Positions 8,259 through 17,196 of a stretch of 64,000 nt of DNA are shown piece by piece. This DNA comes from JAPPLB01 sp965218555 (lineage in GTDB: Bacteria > Acidobacteriota > Terriglobia > Bryobacterales > UBA6623), in assembly GCA_965218555.1 (NCBI GenBank), contig OZ244625.1, positions 3,968,001 to 4,032,000 of the forward strand. The letters run 5' to 3'. A model generated the notes under the pieces. It made no database searches. It saw only the letters and a program-made list of their open reading frames with translations, and was not told the DNA's origin. A program made the position numbers and the translations under genes. The first letter of the stretch is position 1. Each line of letters opens with the position of its first letter.

Positions 8259-9462
8259 GGAAGGTCTGAACAACCCATTTCCGAGGGGGCGCGATTGGTC
8301 GCGGTTTGAAAATCCAGTTCGAGGACCTATCCGACCGACGAAGTGTTACGTGCCGCAACGGAGAAACGGTCCGAACCGCCAGGAAATCGCTTCGATTTGT
8401 CCGTTTCCCGCTCTCGGGCGATCCACGGGCGGACTTGTCCCGCGTTATCCGGTCGCGTAGCGGCCGGCGATGAGCAGATTCGAGAATCCGAGCAGCAGCG
8501 CGATGCGTTGCGTGTTCTTCGCCAACCCCCGGTAGCGCACCTTGCCGTACCCGAAGCGCCGCTTCACGTATAGGAACGGATGCTCCACCTTCGCCCGCAC
8601 CGCCGCCTTGCGCTTCTCCGCCGCCGCCTCGGCGCCGTCCTTGTCGAGCAGGCGACGCTTGCCCGGCTTCATCGCCACCTGCCAGGCGACAGCGGAACCC
8701 TCGTTCTCCGGGCGCTTCTCCACGCCCTGGTAGCCCGCGTCTCCCCACGCCTCCGTCTCGTCGCCGCGCAGCAGCCCGCTCGCCTGCCCCACGTCCGCCG
8801 CGTTGGCGGACGTCGTCACCAAGCTGTGCGCCAGACCCGACTCGGCGTCCACCCCGATGTGCGCTTTCATCCCGAAGTACCACTGCTTGCCCTTCTTCGT
8901 CTGGTGCATCTCCGGATCCCGTTCGCCCTTGCGGTTCTTCGTCGACGACGGCGCGTCGATGATGCTCGCGTCCACGATCGTCCCCGTCTTCAACCGCTGC
9001 CCCAGCGACGCCAGATGCGCGTTGATCTCCTCGAACAACCCCGCCCCCAGACCGTGCGCCTCCAGCAGGTGGCGGAAGTTCAGGATCGTCGTCTCGTCCG
9101 GCAGCGGCCCGCTCAGCCGCAGACCGACAAAGCGGCGCACCGACTCCACCTCGTAGAGCAGATCCTCCATGCCGCGATCACTGAGGTTGTAGAACAACTG
9201 CACGCAGTGCACGCGCAGCATGACGCTGAGCCGATCGGGCCGACGACCACGGCCGGCCTTCGGATAAAACCGCTCGATCCGACTCTCCAGCCGTTCCCAA
9301 GGGATCAGCCTGTCTATCTTCTCGAGGAAGATCTCCCGCCGCGTCCGCCGCTTCTTCCAATCGTGCTCCAACTCCGCGAAAGTCGCCTGATGTTCCATGG
9401 CTTGCTGACAGCTCCTTGGTCGTTTTGCGAATTATCGCAGAATCGACTTGATCAGACCTTCC
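8259..9462 (-). mobile_element. IS5-family insertion sequence
   Basis: The 1,204-bp element has terminal inverted repeats GGAAGGTCTGAACAA (8259-8273) and GGAAGGTCTGATCAA (inverted, ending at 9462). It holds one intact transposase gene. The flanks are CTAG (8255-8258) and TTAG (9463-9466), matching the YTAR 4-bp target preference of IS5, with one base changed between the copies. The right flank overlaps the stop codon of the short-chain dehydrogenase gene; the left flank is the right-hand target site of the IS481 copy. Confidence 0.9.
8445..9398 (-). CDS. IS5-family transposase
   Basis: This 317-residue DDE transposase is of the IS5 subgroup. It has the N-terminal DUF772-like region (PKAGRGRRPDRLSVMLRVHC), the motif FYNLSDRGMEDLLYE, and the catalytic core TIVDASIIDAPSSTKN (first Asp), AWGDAGYQG (second Asp) and RAKVEHPF (Glu region). 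The stretch DPEMHQTKKGKQWYFGMKAH is almost identical to the IS5 signature. The frame is intact, so the element may still move. The ATG at 9398 is followed by MEHQATFAELE, the usual N-terminus for this group. Confidence 0.95.
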   Translation of the reverse strand: MEHQATFAELEHDWKKRRTRREIFLEKIDRLIPWERLESRIERFYPKAGRGRRPDRLSVMLRVHCVQLFYNLSDRGMEDLLYEVESVRRFVGLRLSGPLPDETTILNFRHLLEAHGLGAGLFEEINAHLASLGQRLKTGTIVDASIIDAPSSTKNRKGERDPEMHQTKKGKQWYFGMKAHIGVDAESGLAHSLVTTSANAADVGQASGLLRGDETEAWGDAGYQGVEKRPENEGSAVAWQVAMKPGKRRLLDKDGAEAAAEKRKAAVRAKVEHPFLYVKRRFGYGKVRYRGLAKNTQRIALLLGFSNLLIAGRYATG

Positions 9463-10215
9463 TTAGAGGCGGCGGAGATGGAACCCGCCGTCAACGTCGA
9501 GCGCTAGTCCGGTGGAGTAGTCCAAATGGCCGTCGGCGATGGACCGCACGGCTCGGGCGATGTCCTCCGGGGTTCCGAGGCGGTGCTGGGGAAGCAATCC
9601 TTCTTCGACCAACTTCTCGTATTTGCCGATGACCGGCGCCACCATATCCGTGCGGATGATGCCGGGGCGAATCTCGAAGACGGTGATGCCATCGGTTGCG
9701 AGACGGTCCGCGAAGAGCGCAACGGCCATACTGAGGCCGGCTTTGGAGACGCAGTACTCGCCGCGGTTCGGTGACGACGTATACGCCGAGATGGAGGTGA
9801 CGAAGACAATGCGTCCGGAACCGTTCTGTTGCATCCAGCGGGCCGCGGCTTGCGTGAGGAAATACGGACCCTTGAGGTTGGCGTTGAGGACTTCGTCGAA
9901 ACTCTCCTCGCTGGCCTCCAGCAGATCGCGTCGCTCGCGGGGCGCCATCCCCGCGTTGTTGACGAGCAGATCGAGCCGCCCGAATTTTTCCCGGCAAAAA
10001 GCAAGCAGCGCCTCGCGGTCTTGCTTTTGAGCGAGGTCGATCTTGAAGATCTCGACGCCGGATTCCTCTTGCAGGCTCCGGGCGGCGTCTTCGCGGCCTC
10101 GATAGGTCGCAATCACGCGGTGGCTGCGGGCGAGATCACCCGCAATGGCTCGACCGATGCCTCGGCTTCCGCCGGTGACGATCGCCACAGGTTGCGAGGA
10201 GGGATCAGTCGTCAT
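9463..10215 (-). CDS. Short-chain dehydrogenase (3-ketoacyl-ACP reductase-like)
   Basis: This is a classical 250-residue SDR with a Rossmann glycine motif (TGGSRGIG, residues 14-21), NNAG at 86-89, catalytic Ser near 141-143 and YxxxK at Y154/K158. The C-terminal GLALDVDGGFH closes the fold as in FabG-type reductases. The substrate cannot be named from sequence; annotation as 3-ketoacyl-ACP reductase is by family only. It starts 15 bp after the gdhA stop and is probably co-transcribed with it. Its TAA stop lies in the TTAG target of the IS5 element, so the insertion left the coding sequence whole. Confidence 0.9.
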   Translation of the reverse strand: MTTDPSSQPVAIVTGGSRGIGRAIAGDLARSHRVIATYRGREDAARSLQEESGVEIFKIDLAQKQDREALLAFCREKFGRLDLLVNNAGMAPRERRDLLEASEESFDEVLNANLKGPYFLTQAAARWMQQNGSGRIVFVTSISAYTSSPNRGEYCVSKAGLSMAVALFADRLATDGITVFEIRPGIIRTDMVAPVIGKYEKLVEEGLLPQHRLGTPEDIARAVRSIADGHLDYSTGLALDVDGGFHLRRL

Positions 10216-10230
10216 GATCTATCCGGTCCG

Positions 10231-11598
10231 CTAGACGATTCCATAAGCCAACATCGCATCGGCGACCTTGACGAATCCCGCGATGTTGGCGCCATCGACG
10301 TAGTCAATGTATTCGTCCTTGCCATTGTGACCGAACTCGACGCACTTGGCGTGGATGTTCTTCATGATTTCTTGCAATCGGCCGTCAACTTCCTCCCGAG
10401 TCCAGGAGATCCGTATCACATTCTGACTCTGCTCCAAGCCTGAGACCGCCACGCCGCCGGCGTTGGCCGCCTTTGCCGGTCCGAACAAGATCCGTGCCTC
10501 CCGAAAGGCTTGCACGGCATCCAGCTCCGTCGGCATGTTGGCGCCTTCCGCCACCGCCCGCACACCGTTGGCCAATAGCGTCTTGGCCTCTTCGAGGTTT
10601 AACTCGTTTTGGGTCGCGCACGGAAAGGCCAAGTCGCAGGACGTGCCCCAAGGCCGCTGCTTCTCGTAGAACGCGCAGCCGAATTTCTCCGCGTACTCCT
10701 TAATCCGCCCGCGGCGCACTTCCTTGAGTTGCTTGAGCCAGTCCAACTTCTCGTCCCGAATCCCGTCGGGATCATGAATGAACCCTCCAGAGTCGGACGC
10801 CGTGACGACCTTGGCGTCCAATTCGTTGAGCTTCTCGATCGCATAGAGCGCCACGTTCCCCGATCCGGAAATCACGGCCGTCTTGCCGGCGACGCTGTCT
10901 CCGCGTCGGGCCAGCATGTTCTGCATGAAATAGACTGCGCCGTATCCCGTCGCTTCCGTCCGAACGAGGCTTCCGCCAAACGCGAGGCCCTTTCCGGTGA
11001 GAATACCCGTGAAGCGGTTTTCCAGACGTTTGTACTGCCCGAACATGTAGCTGATTTCCCGAGCGCCCACACCGATATCACCGGCCGGCACGTCGGTGTC
11101 TTCACCGATGTGCCGATGGAGTTCAATCATCAATGAGTGGCAGAAGCGCATCACCTCACGGTCACTCTTGCGCTTCGGGTTGAAGTTCGATCCCCCTTTG
11201 CCGCCCCCCATCGGCAGTGTCGTGAGGCTGTTCTTGAACACCTGCTCGAAACCGAGGAACTTCAGCACGCTCAGTGTCACCGAGGGGTGAAAACGCATCC
11301 CCCCTTTGTAGGGCCCGATCGCGTTGTTGAATTGAACCCGCCAAGCCCGATTCGCCCGAACGTTTCCCTTGTCGTCCTCCCAGGTCACACGAAAGATGAT
11401 CACGCGGTCGGGCTCCGTCATGCGCTCGAGGATCTGCGCCTTACGGTAACTCGGATGTTCGATTAGAAACGGCATCAGACTCTCCGTGACCTCAAGGACT
11501 GCCTGATGAAATTCCCGCTCTCCGGGATTCCGCCTGACAAGTCCGGCCATGAAGGCATCGATCTCGCGCTGAACCTCGCGCGTAGCTGCTCTCGTCAA
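10231..11598 (-). CDS. gdhA: NADP-type glutamate dehydrogenase
   Basis: The enzyme interconverts glutamate and 2-oxoglutarate plus ammonium. The hexameric-type signature is clear: KGGMRFHPSV, the active-site lysine region PMGGGKGGSNF (about residues 129-139), DVPAGDIGVGAREISY and a Rossmann GSGNVALYAIEKL. The length of about 455 residues is standard for the assimilatory NADP form. A TTG at 11598 is chosen as start because GGGAGG sits 6 bp upstream; a TTG two codons earlier is too close to it. The gene is divergent from the acetamidase-like gene, sharing a 160-bp promoter region. Confidence 0.95.
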   Translation of the reverse strand: MTRAATREVQREIDAFMAGLVRRNPGEREFHQAVLEVTESLMPFLIEHPSYRKAQILERMTEPDRVIIFRVTWEDDKGNVRANRAWRVQFNNAIGPYKGGMRFHPSVTLSVLKFLGFEQVFKNSLTTLPMGGGKGGSNFNPKRKSDREVMRFCHSLMIELHRHIGEDTDVPAGDIGVGAREISYMFGQYKRLENRFTGILTGKGLAFGGSLVRTEATGYGAVYFMQNMLARRGDSVAGKTAVISGSGNVALYAIEKLNELDAKVVTASDSGGFIHDPDGIRDEKLDWLKQLKEVRRGRIKEYAEKFGCAFYEKQRPWGTSCDLAFPCATQNELNLEEAKTLLANGVRAVAEGANMPTELDAVQAFREARILFGPAKAANAGGVAVSGLEQSQNVIRISWTREEVDGRLQEIMKNIHAKCVEFGHNGKDEYIDYVDGANIAGFVKVADAMLAYGIV

Positions 11599-11759
11599 GC
11601 ACAACCTCCCGTCACGGTACAGAAAACACGAAACATCGGTCTAACCGTCCGCAAACAGTAGCAACTTCCGTACAGGATTTCCATCTCCCCGGCCACAGAC
11701 CTATGGTACTCTGATCCGGCATATCTCCATCCTCAGTCTTCTACTCACTTTCCACTTCA

Positions 11760-12731
11760 ATGCAACGGATTACCAGAGAGCAATCGAGGAAATACGCGTT
11801 CAACTGGCAGGACGAGCCGCTGCTGCGGGTCCGGCCCGGCGAAAGCTTCGAAATCGAAACGTACGACGCGAGCGCGGGTTTCTTCCAGACGCCCGAGGAC
11901 AAGGCCATCCCCGCGGAACGGCCCGGCTTCGATCGGGTTCCGCCGCTCTCCAATCCCATCGGCGGCCCTGTTTATCTCGAGGGCGCCGAGCGCTACGACA
12001 CCCTTGTCGTTACCATTGAGCATATTGAGGTTGCCGACTTTTCGTGGACCGCGAACGGCCCGAAGCGCGGCCCCCTCGGTGAGTCCAACCGCTGGCCGGA
12101 AATCTCCGAGGAGTACACCACCTACATCTTGCGTCACGAGCCCGGGTCCAGCGGTTCGATGCGGGACGGCACGATACACTTCAACGATCGCATTTCGTGG
12201 CCGATTACGCCCTTCGTCGGCACGATCGGAGTAGCGCCCGACCGGGAAGTCGCTACAAGCGGCGACGGCCAGGACGCCTGGGGCGGCAACCTCGATATCC
12301 GTGATGTCGCGCCGGGCAATCGCGTTCATCTGCCGGTTTATCACGAAGGGGCGCTCTTCTATCTCGGTGACGTTCACGCCAGCCAGGGCGACACCGAGTT
12401 CACCGGCACGGCGGCGGAAACGAACGCGACCGTCCGCGTCAAGTTGGAGTTGCTCAAACAGAAGCGCCTCCCGTGGATGCGCATCGAGAAGCCCGACTCC
12501 ATCGTGTCGGTCTACGCCTATCGGCCCTTGGAGGTCGCCGTCGAGATCGCCACCCTCAATCTCATGGATTGGCTGATCACCGAATACCGCTATCCGCCCA
12601 ACGACGCCTACGCTCTGGTGTCCACCTGCCCGGACTTCAGGATTAACGTCTATCAGATGGTCAAACTTGCCAAGCTGAATTATGTGGCCGGGGCAGAGAT
12701 TCCCCGGCGCTATCTCGACGCCTACCTGTAG
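11760..12731 (+). CDS. Acetamidase/formamidase family protein
   Basis: This 323-residue cytoplasmic protein resembles the FmdA/AmdA family, which hydrolyses short amides to acid plus ammonia. Visible family features are the N-terminal VRPGESFEIETYDASAG, the mid-protein PFVGTIGVAP, GGNLDIRDVAPGNRVHLPVYHEGALFYLGDVHASQGDTE, and the C-terminal NAYAL/STCPDFRINVYQM. The HASQGDTE segment is the strongest signature. It lies divergently next to gdhA; ammonia released could feed glutamate synthesis, but that link is inference. There is no strong Shine-Dalgarno. Confidence 0.88.
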   Translation: MQRITREQSRKYAFNWQDEPLLRVRPGESFEIETYDASAGFFQTPEDKAIPAERPGFDRVPPLSNPIGGPVYLEGAERYDTLVVTIEHIEVADFSWTANGPKRGPLGESNRWPEISEEYTTYILRHEPGSSGSMRDGTIHFNDRISWPITPFVGTIGVAPDREVATSGDGQDAWGGNLDIRDVAPGNRVHLPVYHEGALFYLGDVHASQGDTEFTGTAAETNATVRVKLELLKQKRLPWMRIEKPDSIVSVYAYRPLEVAVEIATLNLMDWLITEYRYPPNDAYALVSTCPDFRINVYQMVKLAKLNYVAGAEIPRRYLDAYL

Positions 12732-13030
12732 GGCGCAGGCTGCTCGCTAGACACGACTCGGGGAACGGACATGACGGGACAACGGTCCTGTAGCCGGATG
12801 CCCTCATCCGCCGAACTCTGTCGCGCAAGAACAGAGGGCAGGGAACCGTGATGTCCGGCAAACCTCGCTCCACAACTCCGATCTTGCCAGATACGCCGAA
12901 CTTTGCGGTGCCCCGGGAATTCGCTTCACGTTCAAAAAAGACCTTGACGTGGTATGGAATGACACATATCTCCCCCCACCCGACAGTGGTTCTTCTTGAC
13001 AACAAAAGCAGTCGGGTGTATCCAATAAGT

Positions 13031-13048
13031 GTCCTTCTCAAGAAGGAC
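13031..13048. repeat. Perfect inverted repeat next to A-run
   Basis: GTCCTTCT-CA-AGAAGGAC forms an 8-bp palindrome with a 2-base loop, followed by seven A bases on the plus strand. On the minus strand the T-run precedes the stem, so it is not a standard Rho-independent terminator in either direction. Confidence 0.55.
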
Positions 13049-13134
13049 AAAAAAAGTTTGTACAGGAGGTTGTTATAGAACCGCCGGTCACCGGAAGGCG
13101 ACCGCGCAAGAACACTGGCTCACAGCGGTTTGTG

Positions 13135-13152
13135 GCGACAAGCCGTTGTCGC
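13135..13152. repeat. Inverted repeat (GCGACAA/TTGTCGC)
   Basis: A 7-bp perfect stem with a 4-base loop lies in the gene-free stretch. No role is evident. Confidence 0.45.
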
Positions 13153-13601
13153 TGACGGACGATCAAGCCCGGCGAGACGCGCGTGGCTAGAGGGCGGAAA
13201 GCCCACAATGAGGTCGGCGAGGGCTGGTGCAGCGCGGTCGCCTTTTGTATTTCCACTCTCTACGTCTATACGATGCAAGCAACAGGGCATCCCCTCGAAC
13301 CTTGAACATCCCGAGGTGTCAGCAGCATGCTGCGAGTTGCCTGCTTCAGGACGACCTTTCCAGCAACCTGTATTCCCGGGGCACTATGCCCGTACTGTTC
13401 TGCGAGGCCGCCAGCACTTGCCAGAAGCGAGCGGTCCGGATTCGAGCGGTGCGTAGGAGTACGGCGTTCCCGCCCGAAGACCCTGGGCAGGCCTCAAGTC
13501 GCCTCGCCATAGAATGGGCGGGTACTACAAAACCCGTCGCCGGCACCCTTGACGGCTCCATCGCGAGATTCATCCGTTAGACGCTGAGATAGGCAGAAAG
13601 G

Positions 13602-15968
13602 TCACGCCGGGGTGAGTGTGAAAGTCGTCTTCGTTTGGAGTTCCCCGCGGTCGAAGGGCATGGAGTGGTAGCGGGCGTTGATCCATTCCGGGAGCTGATT
13701 GCCGTAGTGCGGGCTGCCGGGGTGGCCGGATTGGCCTTGGGCATCAACCGCCTGGAAAGTGGGGGGCGAGGTGCTGAGGTCGGTGATGAGCCGGTAGTTG
13801 GCCCCCATGAGAGCACCCCAATTGGGATCGTAGCCGGTGTTACAGAGTGTGAGCCCGTTACCTCGAACGGGGATGTTGCCACGGTCGAGGAGTCGGCCGA
13901 GATCGCCGCGGCCACTGAGGACGTGGCGGAGTTGAATCTTGTGGAGGCGGCCCCACTGCCAGCTATCGATGTCTGGGCCGAGGCGGCTTTGGAGTTCGTT
14001 GAGCATTGCCTGGAAGGCTTCTCGGATAGCGTCGAGGCGGGCGCCGCGACAAAACCAGCCGGCGGGATCGTCCTCAAGAAGGGCCGAGCCGAGACCACCG
14101 ACGCTGCCCTCCAGACAAGCCGCGGTCTCGTCCTCGAAGCGTTCGCTCACAACTCGGCGCGACCAGTGAACGAAGAATGCGTCGAACAGGGTGGCTGCGA
14201 CGTTGTCGGGAAGCATGTCACCGTTCCAGGCTGCGAGGTGACGCACGGCCATGCGGACACGTTCGTCAGCGTTGTCCGTCACCGCTGAAACCAAGTGGGG
14301 TACGAACTCGACCGCGCGGAGTGACTTTGCATCCTGGTGCATTTGGGCGCAGTCGTCGGGAGTGAGCTTGTCACGCTGCTCGATCATCTGCCGGATGCGT
14401 TGGGCGCGGTGGCCGCTGCTCCAGCAGCCAAAAAGGGGATACGGGAAGTCGTCGGGGGCGGGCCGGTTGTTGGCGCTGGCGATCCAGCCGCGGTCGGGGT
14501 CGAACCATCGCGGCATGCCGTCGAATGGCGTCAGGCCCTGCCATTGGTGTTCGGGGTTCCAGCCCTCCAGATATCCCAGTTTCCAGTGATTCCGTAGCGG
14601 GACACGTCCGACGGCCTGGTAGCCGATATGTCCGTCGACGTCGGCAACGAGCAGACTCCAGGTGGGGGCCTTCCATCTGCGCAAAGATTCCCGGAACTCG
14701 TCGCAGGAGCGAGCGCGGTTCATGGCGAGCATCGAGGGGAGCCACTCGCAGTGATCCGTGCCGAGCCAACGGAGGGAAACCGGACCCGTGCCGCGCGCTG
14801 CGGCGGGAAGGAGTTCATCGACGATCGGACCGTTGCGCGAGAAAGTGATTTTCTTCGTGACGGACTCTGCGTCTCGGACGTTGATGGTTTCGGTGAGTTC
14901 GCAGGCGGGTTCCCAGTTGCCGTCGTAGAGGAAGCAGCCAGGATATTCAGAATCGGTTTTCTCCTGGTAAAGATCGCGCTGCGAGCAGATGTTGTTGGTG
15001 ATCGCCCAGCCGACGCGCCGATTGGCGCCGAAGACGACGGCCGGAACGCCGGCATAGGCCATCCCCAAGACATCAAAGGAGCCGCCCGAGAGATGGACTT
15101 CGTACCAGCACGAGACGGCGGCGAAGGCAATATGGGGATCGCTGGCGATCAGGGGCTTGCCGCTGGCGGTCTTCACGCCGGCAAGGACCCAGTTGTTGCT
15201 GCCCTGCCCCTCGTCAGGGTCACTGACGGTGCGTCCGATGGACTCGACGCCGGATTGCGTTGTTGGATAAGAGCCGTGCGGAAGGATGCTCTCTTCGTCG
15301 GCTTCACCTTGCAAGAAGGCTTCGAGCAGCGGCCCCTCGCCGAGAGCACGACGAGCGAGCTCAGGCCCGCAGATGATGGGCAAGCGGACGGTGAGGTAAG
15401 AGATGAACTCGATGGCGACCGCGAGGCAGTCGAGAGGAGACCAGGGTTCAGGGCTGTAGTCGAGCAACCCGAACTCGATGGGGAGCATTGGGGTCGATTC
15501 GATATGGGCGTTGATGCCGTCGCTGAATCGTTGGATGAGAGTGCGGGTCTCAGGCGGCGACTGTCTCCACTCCTGTTCGGCGATGCGGGTTAAACGAAGG
15601 CTACGGGCGACGATGTCCGTTTCGAGCCCATCTGTGCCGAGGACTTCCGCGAGCTGCCCGAGGGCTTTGCGGCGCAGGTAGTCGAGTTGATAAAGGCGGT
15701 CCTGGGCCATGGCAAGGCCGAACCCGAAGAAGAGATCTTCGTCCGTCTCGGCGAAGATGTGCGGAATGCCCCATTCGTCACGATCGATCGAGACGGCGCG
15801 CGAAACACCGGTGGACAGAGACCCGTTCGAGTCCGGGACGCGCGACTGGGTTTCGGTCCGCCACCATACATTGAATTCAGAACGGCTGATGGCTGCGGCT
15901 CGGCAGATCTCGTCGATGGACTCGCCGGCGCCGAGGCGGTGGAGCAGTTCGGTTGATGAGAGGTTCAC
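13602..15968 (-). CDS. Penicillin acylase family N-terminal nucleophile hydrolase
   Basis: Members cleave amide bonds of N-acyl compounds after autocatalytic processing into two chains. The 788-residue precursor has the alpha-chain motif DEWGIPHIFAET (about 64-75) and AMAQDRLYQLDYLRR, and the processing site GQGSNNWVLAG with nucleophile Ser257. The beta chain shows NRRVGWAITNN and ANNRPAPDDFPYPLFG. Unusually there is no signal peptide. The first about 40 residues (LLHRLGAGESIDEICRAAAISRSEFNVWW) look like a helix-turn-helix, so the enzyme is predicted cytoplasmic. The start is a GTG with AAGGAC upstream. It follows the TauD-like gene by 25 bp on the same strand. Confidence 0.9.
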   Translation of the reverse strand: MNLSSTELLHRLGAGESIDEICRAAAISRSEFNVWWRTETQSRVPDSNGSLSTGVSRAVSIDRDEWGIPHIFAETDEDLFFGFGLAMAQDRLYQLDYLRRKALGQLAEVLGTDGLETDIVARSLRLTRIAEQEWRQSPPETRTLIQRFSDGINAHIESTPMLPIEFGLLDYSPEPWSPLDCLAVAIEFISYLTVRLPIICGPELARRALGEGPLLEAFLQGEADEESILPHGSYPTTQSGVESIGRTVSDPDEGQGSNNWVLAGVKTASGKPLIASDPHIAFAAVSCWYEVHLSGGSFDVLGMAYAGVPAVVFGANRRVGWAITNNICSQRDLYQEKTDSEYPGCFLYDGNWEPACELTETINVRDAESVTKKITFSRNGPIVDELLPAAARGTGPVSLRWLGTDHCEWLPSMLAMNRARSCDEFRESLRRWKAPTWSLLVADVDGHIGYQAVGRVPLRNHWKLGYLEGWNPEHQWQGLTPFDGMPRWFDPDRGWIASANNRPAPDDFPYPLFGCWSSGHRAQRIRQMIEQRDKLTPDDCAQMHQDAKSLRAVEFVPHLVSAVTDNADERVRMAVRHLAAWNGDMLPDNVAATLFDAFFVHWSRRVVSERFEDETAACLEGSVGGLGSALLEDDPAGWFCRGARLDAIREAFQAMLNELQSRLGPDIDSWQWGRLHKIQLRHVLSGRGDLGRLLDRGNIPVRGNGLTLCNTGYDPNWGALMGANYRLITDLSTSPPTFQAVDAQGQSGHPGSPHYGNQLPEWINARYHSMPFDRGELQTKTTFTLTPA

Positions 15969-15993
15969 GACCTTGTCCTTTCTGCCTGCGAGG

Positions 15994-16992
15994 TCACACG
16001 ACCGTTCCGGCCGCGGGCACTTTCATCCACATGCGAGCATAGTGACGGCGGCGATCGATCTCCGGATGGTCTTCGAAGGTAGTGCGGCTGTGGAGCACGG
16101 AGTGGTTGTTGAGGAGCAGGATATCGCCGGCCTCCATCGCAAAGCGGAGTTGCAACTCGGCTCGGTTCATGATGGCATCGAGGCTGTCGAGGGCCGTGAC
16201 TTGCTTGCGTGAGAGCGGTACGGCTGCTTTCTCGTGGCCATGCTCGATGTAGAAGCGCATGTAGCGCATTTCGAGATCAGAGTTGAACCGCAAGACCGGT
16301 GCTTCGAGCGTACGGGATTGGCCGGGTTGCCACTCCGCGGTGCGATCGTGATGAAACGGCCCGTAGAGTTGCTCCAACTTGTCGGGTTGCTCGGCGAGCA
16401 GGACGTTGTGGACGGTCTTCGCGCTCACAAGCAGCGTTTCGCCGCCCGACTTCGCGGTCTGCATGGCGAAGAGGCCGATGACGTCGGGTGTTGCGGTCGT
16501 CAGGATGGGCGCCGAGTCGGTGTGGAAGTTGAAGGACTCAGTCGTTTTCGAGTAGCGCACGCCGGTTGCGCCGTAGTCCTTCGCAATGCTGTAGCCTTCG
16601 TCGCGGACTGAGTAGAGCCGCTCCCCCTTGGTGTTCTGGGGGATGGTTGGGCCGAGCGTGGCGCCGATGCCCCAATAGAGCATCGCGGCCTCCTCGCGCG
16701 TATAGCGCTCCATCGGCAGGCCCCGCAGCAAGACCAGTCCGCGTCCGCTGAGGAGATCTTGCAGTAAGGATTGAACAAAGGAAGTGAGGGCGGGAAGCCG
16801 GAAGTTGTCGCTCGTGAGGTCGGCGAGACTCTTTGATTCGTGGCGCGCGGAGGCGAGAGCTTGGTCCAGGTCTCCGAGGACCGGATCAGGGAGGTGGGTT
16901 GCGAGTCCCGCCGGCGCAACCAGATCCGAGCTCGTCCATGCGCCCGGGTCGATGAAGGTGGTCTGATGAACCGGGGTCGTGGGGATGTTCAT
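15994..16992 (-). CDS. TauD/TfdA-family Fe(II)/2-oxoglutarate dioxygenase
   Basis: The 332-residue protein has the iron-binding HxD at H157/D159 (NFHTDSAP) and the distal segment NNHSVLHSR (about 295-303) with the third iron ligand. The RRRHYARMW segment that follows likely holds the 2-oxoglutarate-binding Arg. GRGLVLLRGLPM and the ATLGPTIPQN loop are typical of the family. Substrates range from taurine to gamma-butyrobetaine-like compounds and cannot be assigned here. It is the first gene of a two-gene operon with the penicillin acylase homologue; joint catabolism of an N-acylated compound is a reasonable guess only. Confidence 0.88.
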   Translation of the reverse strand: MNIPTTPVHQTTFIDPGAWTSSDLVAPAGLATHLPDPVLGDLDQALASARHESKSLADLTSDNFRLPALTSFVQSLLQDLLSGRGLVLLRGLPMERYTREEAAMLYWGIGATLGPTIPQNTKGERLYSVRDEGYSIAKDYGATGVRYSKTTESFNFHTDSAPILTTATPDVIGLFAMQTAKSGGETLLVSAKTVHNVLLAEQPDKLEQLYGPFHHDRTAEWQPGQSRTLEAPVLRFNSDLEMRYMRFYIEHGHEKAAVPLSRKQVTALDSLDAIMNRAELQLRFAMEAGDILLLNNHSVLHSRTTFEDHPEIDRRRHYARMWMKVPAAGTVV

Positions 16993-17151
16993 GGCAGGCC
17001 GAGCCGGATTGTCCCGAGCAGGGGCAGTTTAGCAACTACGGATCGGCGGAGCGCTGCCGGACGCCTGCCTGCAGAGAGTGTTGTTGCTTCAACTTGTCGA
17101 AACGCGTCGGTAGGTTGTCGATATGGAGCCAGTGAGGAATAAGAGGAATAA

Positions 17152-17164
17152 GGTGACGGTCACC
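17152..17164. repeat. GGTGACGGTCACC palindrome
   Basis: A perfect 13-bp palindrome sits between the bacterioferritin gene and the TauD-like gene, after two AGGAATA repeats. Similar GTGACNGTCAC palindromes are common in REP-type intergenic repeats, but only this copy was noticed. Confidence 0.45.
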
Positions 17165-17196
17165 GAGGAAAGGCATTGTGTTCTTGACGCTTGCTT

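Larger units (their letters stand above)
12732..13601. other. 870-bp gap, only inverted repeats seen
   Basis: No convincing gene was found between the acetamidase-like gene and the penicillin acylase gene. Open frames of 60-130 codons occur on both strands, but none has a recognisable motif or sensible start. Two perfect stem-loops stand out at 13031-13048 and 13135-13152. The local run at 12940-13060 is clearly AT-richer than its surroundings, so foreign or decayed DNA is possible. Confidence 0.5.

Noticed and set aside
13031..13055. Rho-independent terminator
   Set aside because: The stem has only a 2-base loop and the T-run lies on the wrong side for either strand.
12848..13078. 76-codon plus-strand frame in the gene-free region
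   Set aside because: No domain, low-complexity basic composition and no sensible ribosome binding site; coding cannot be supported.
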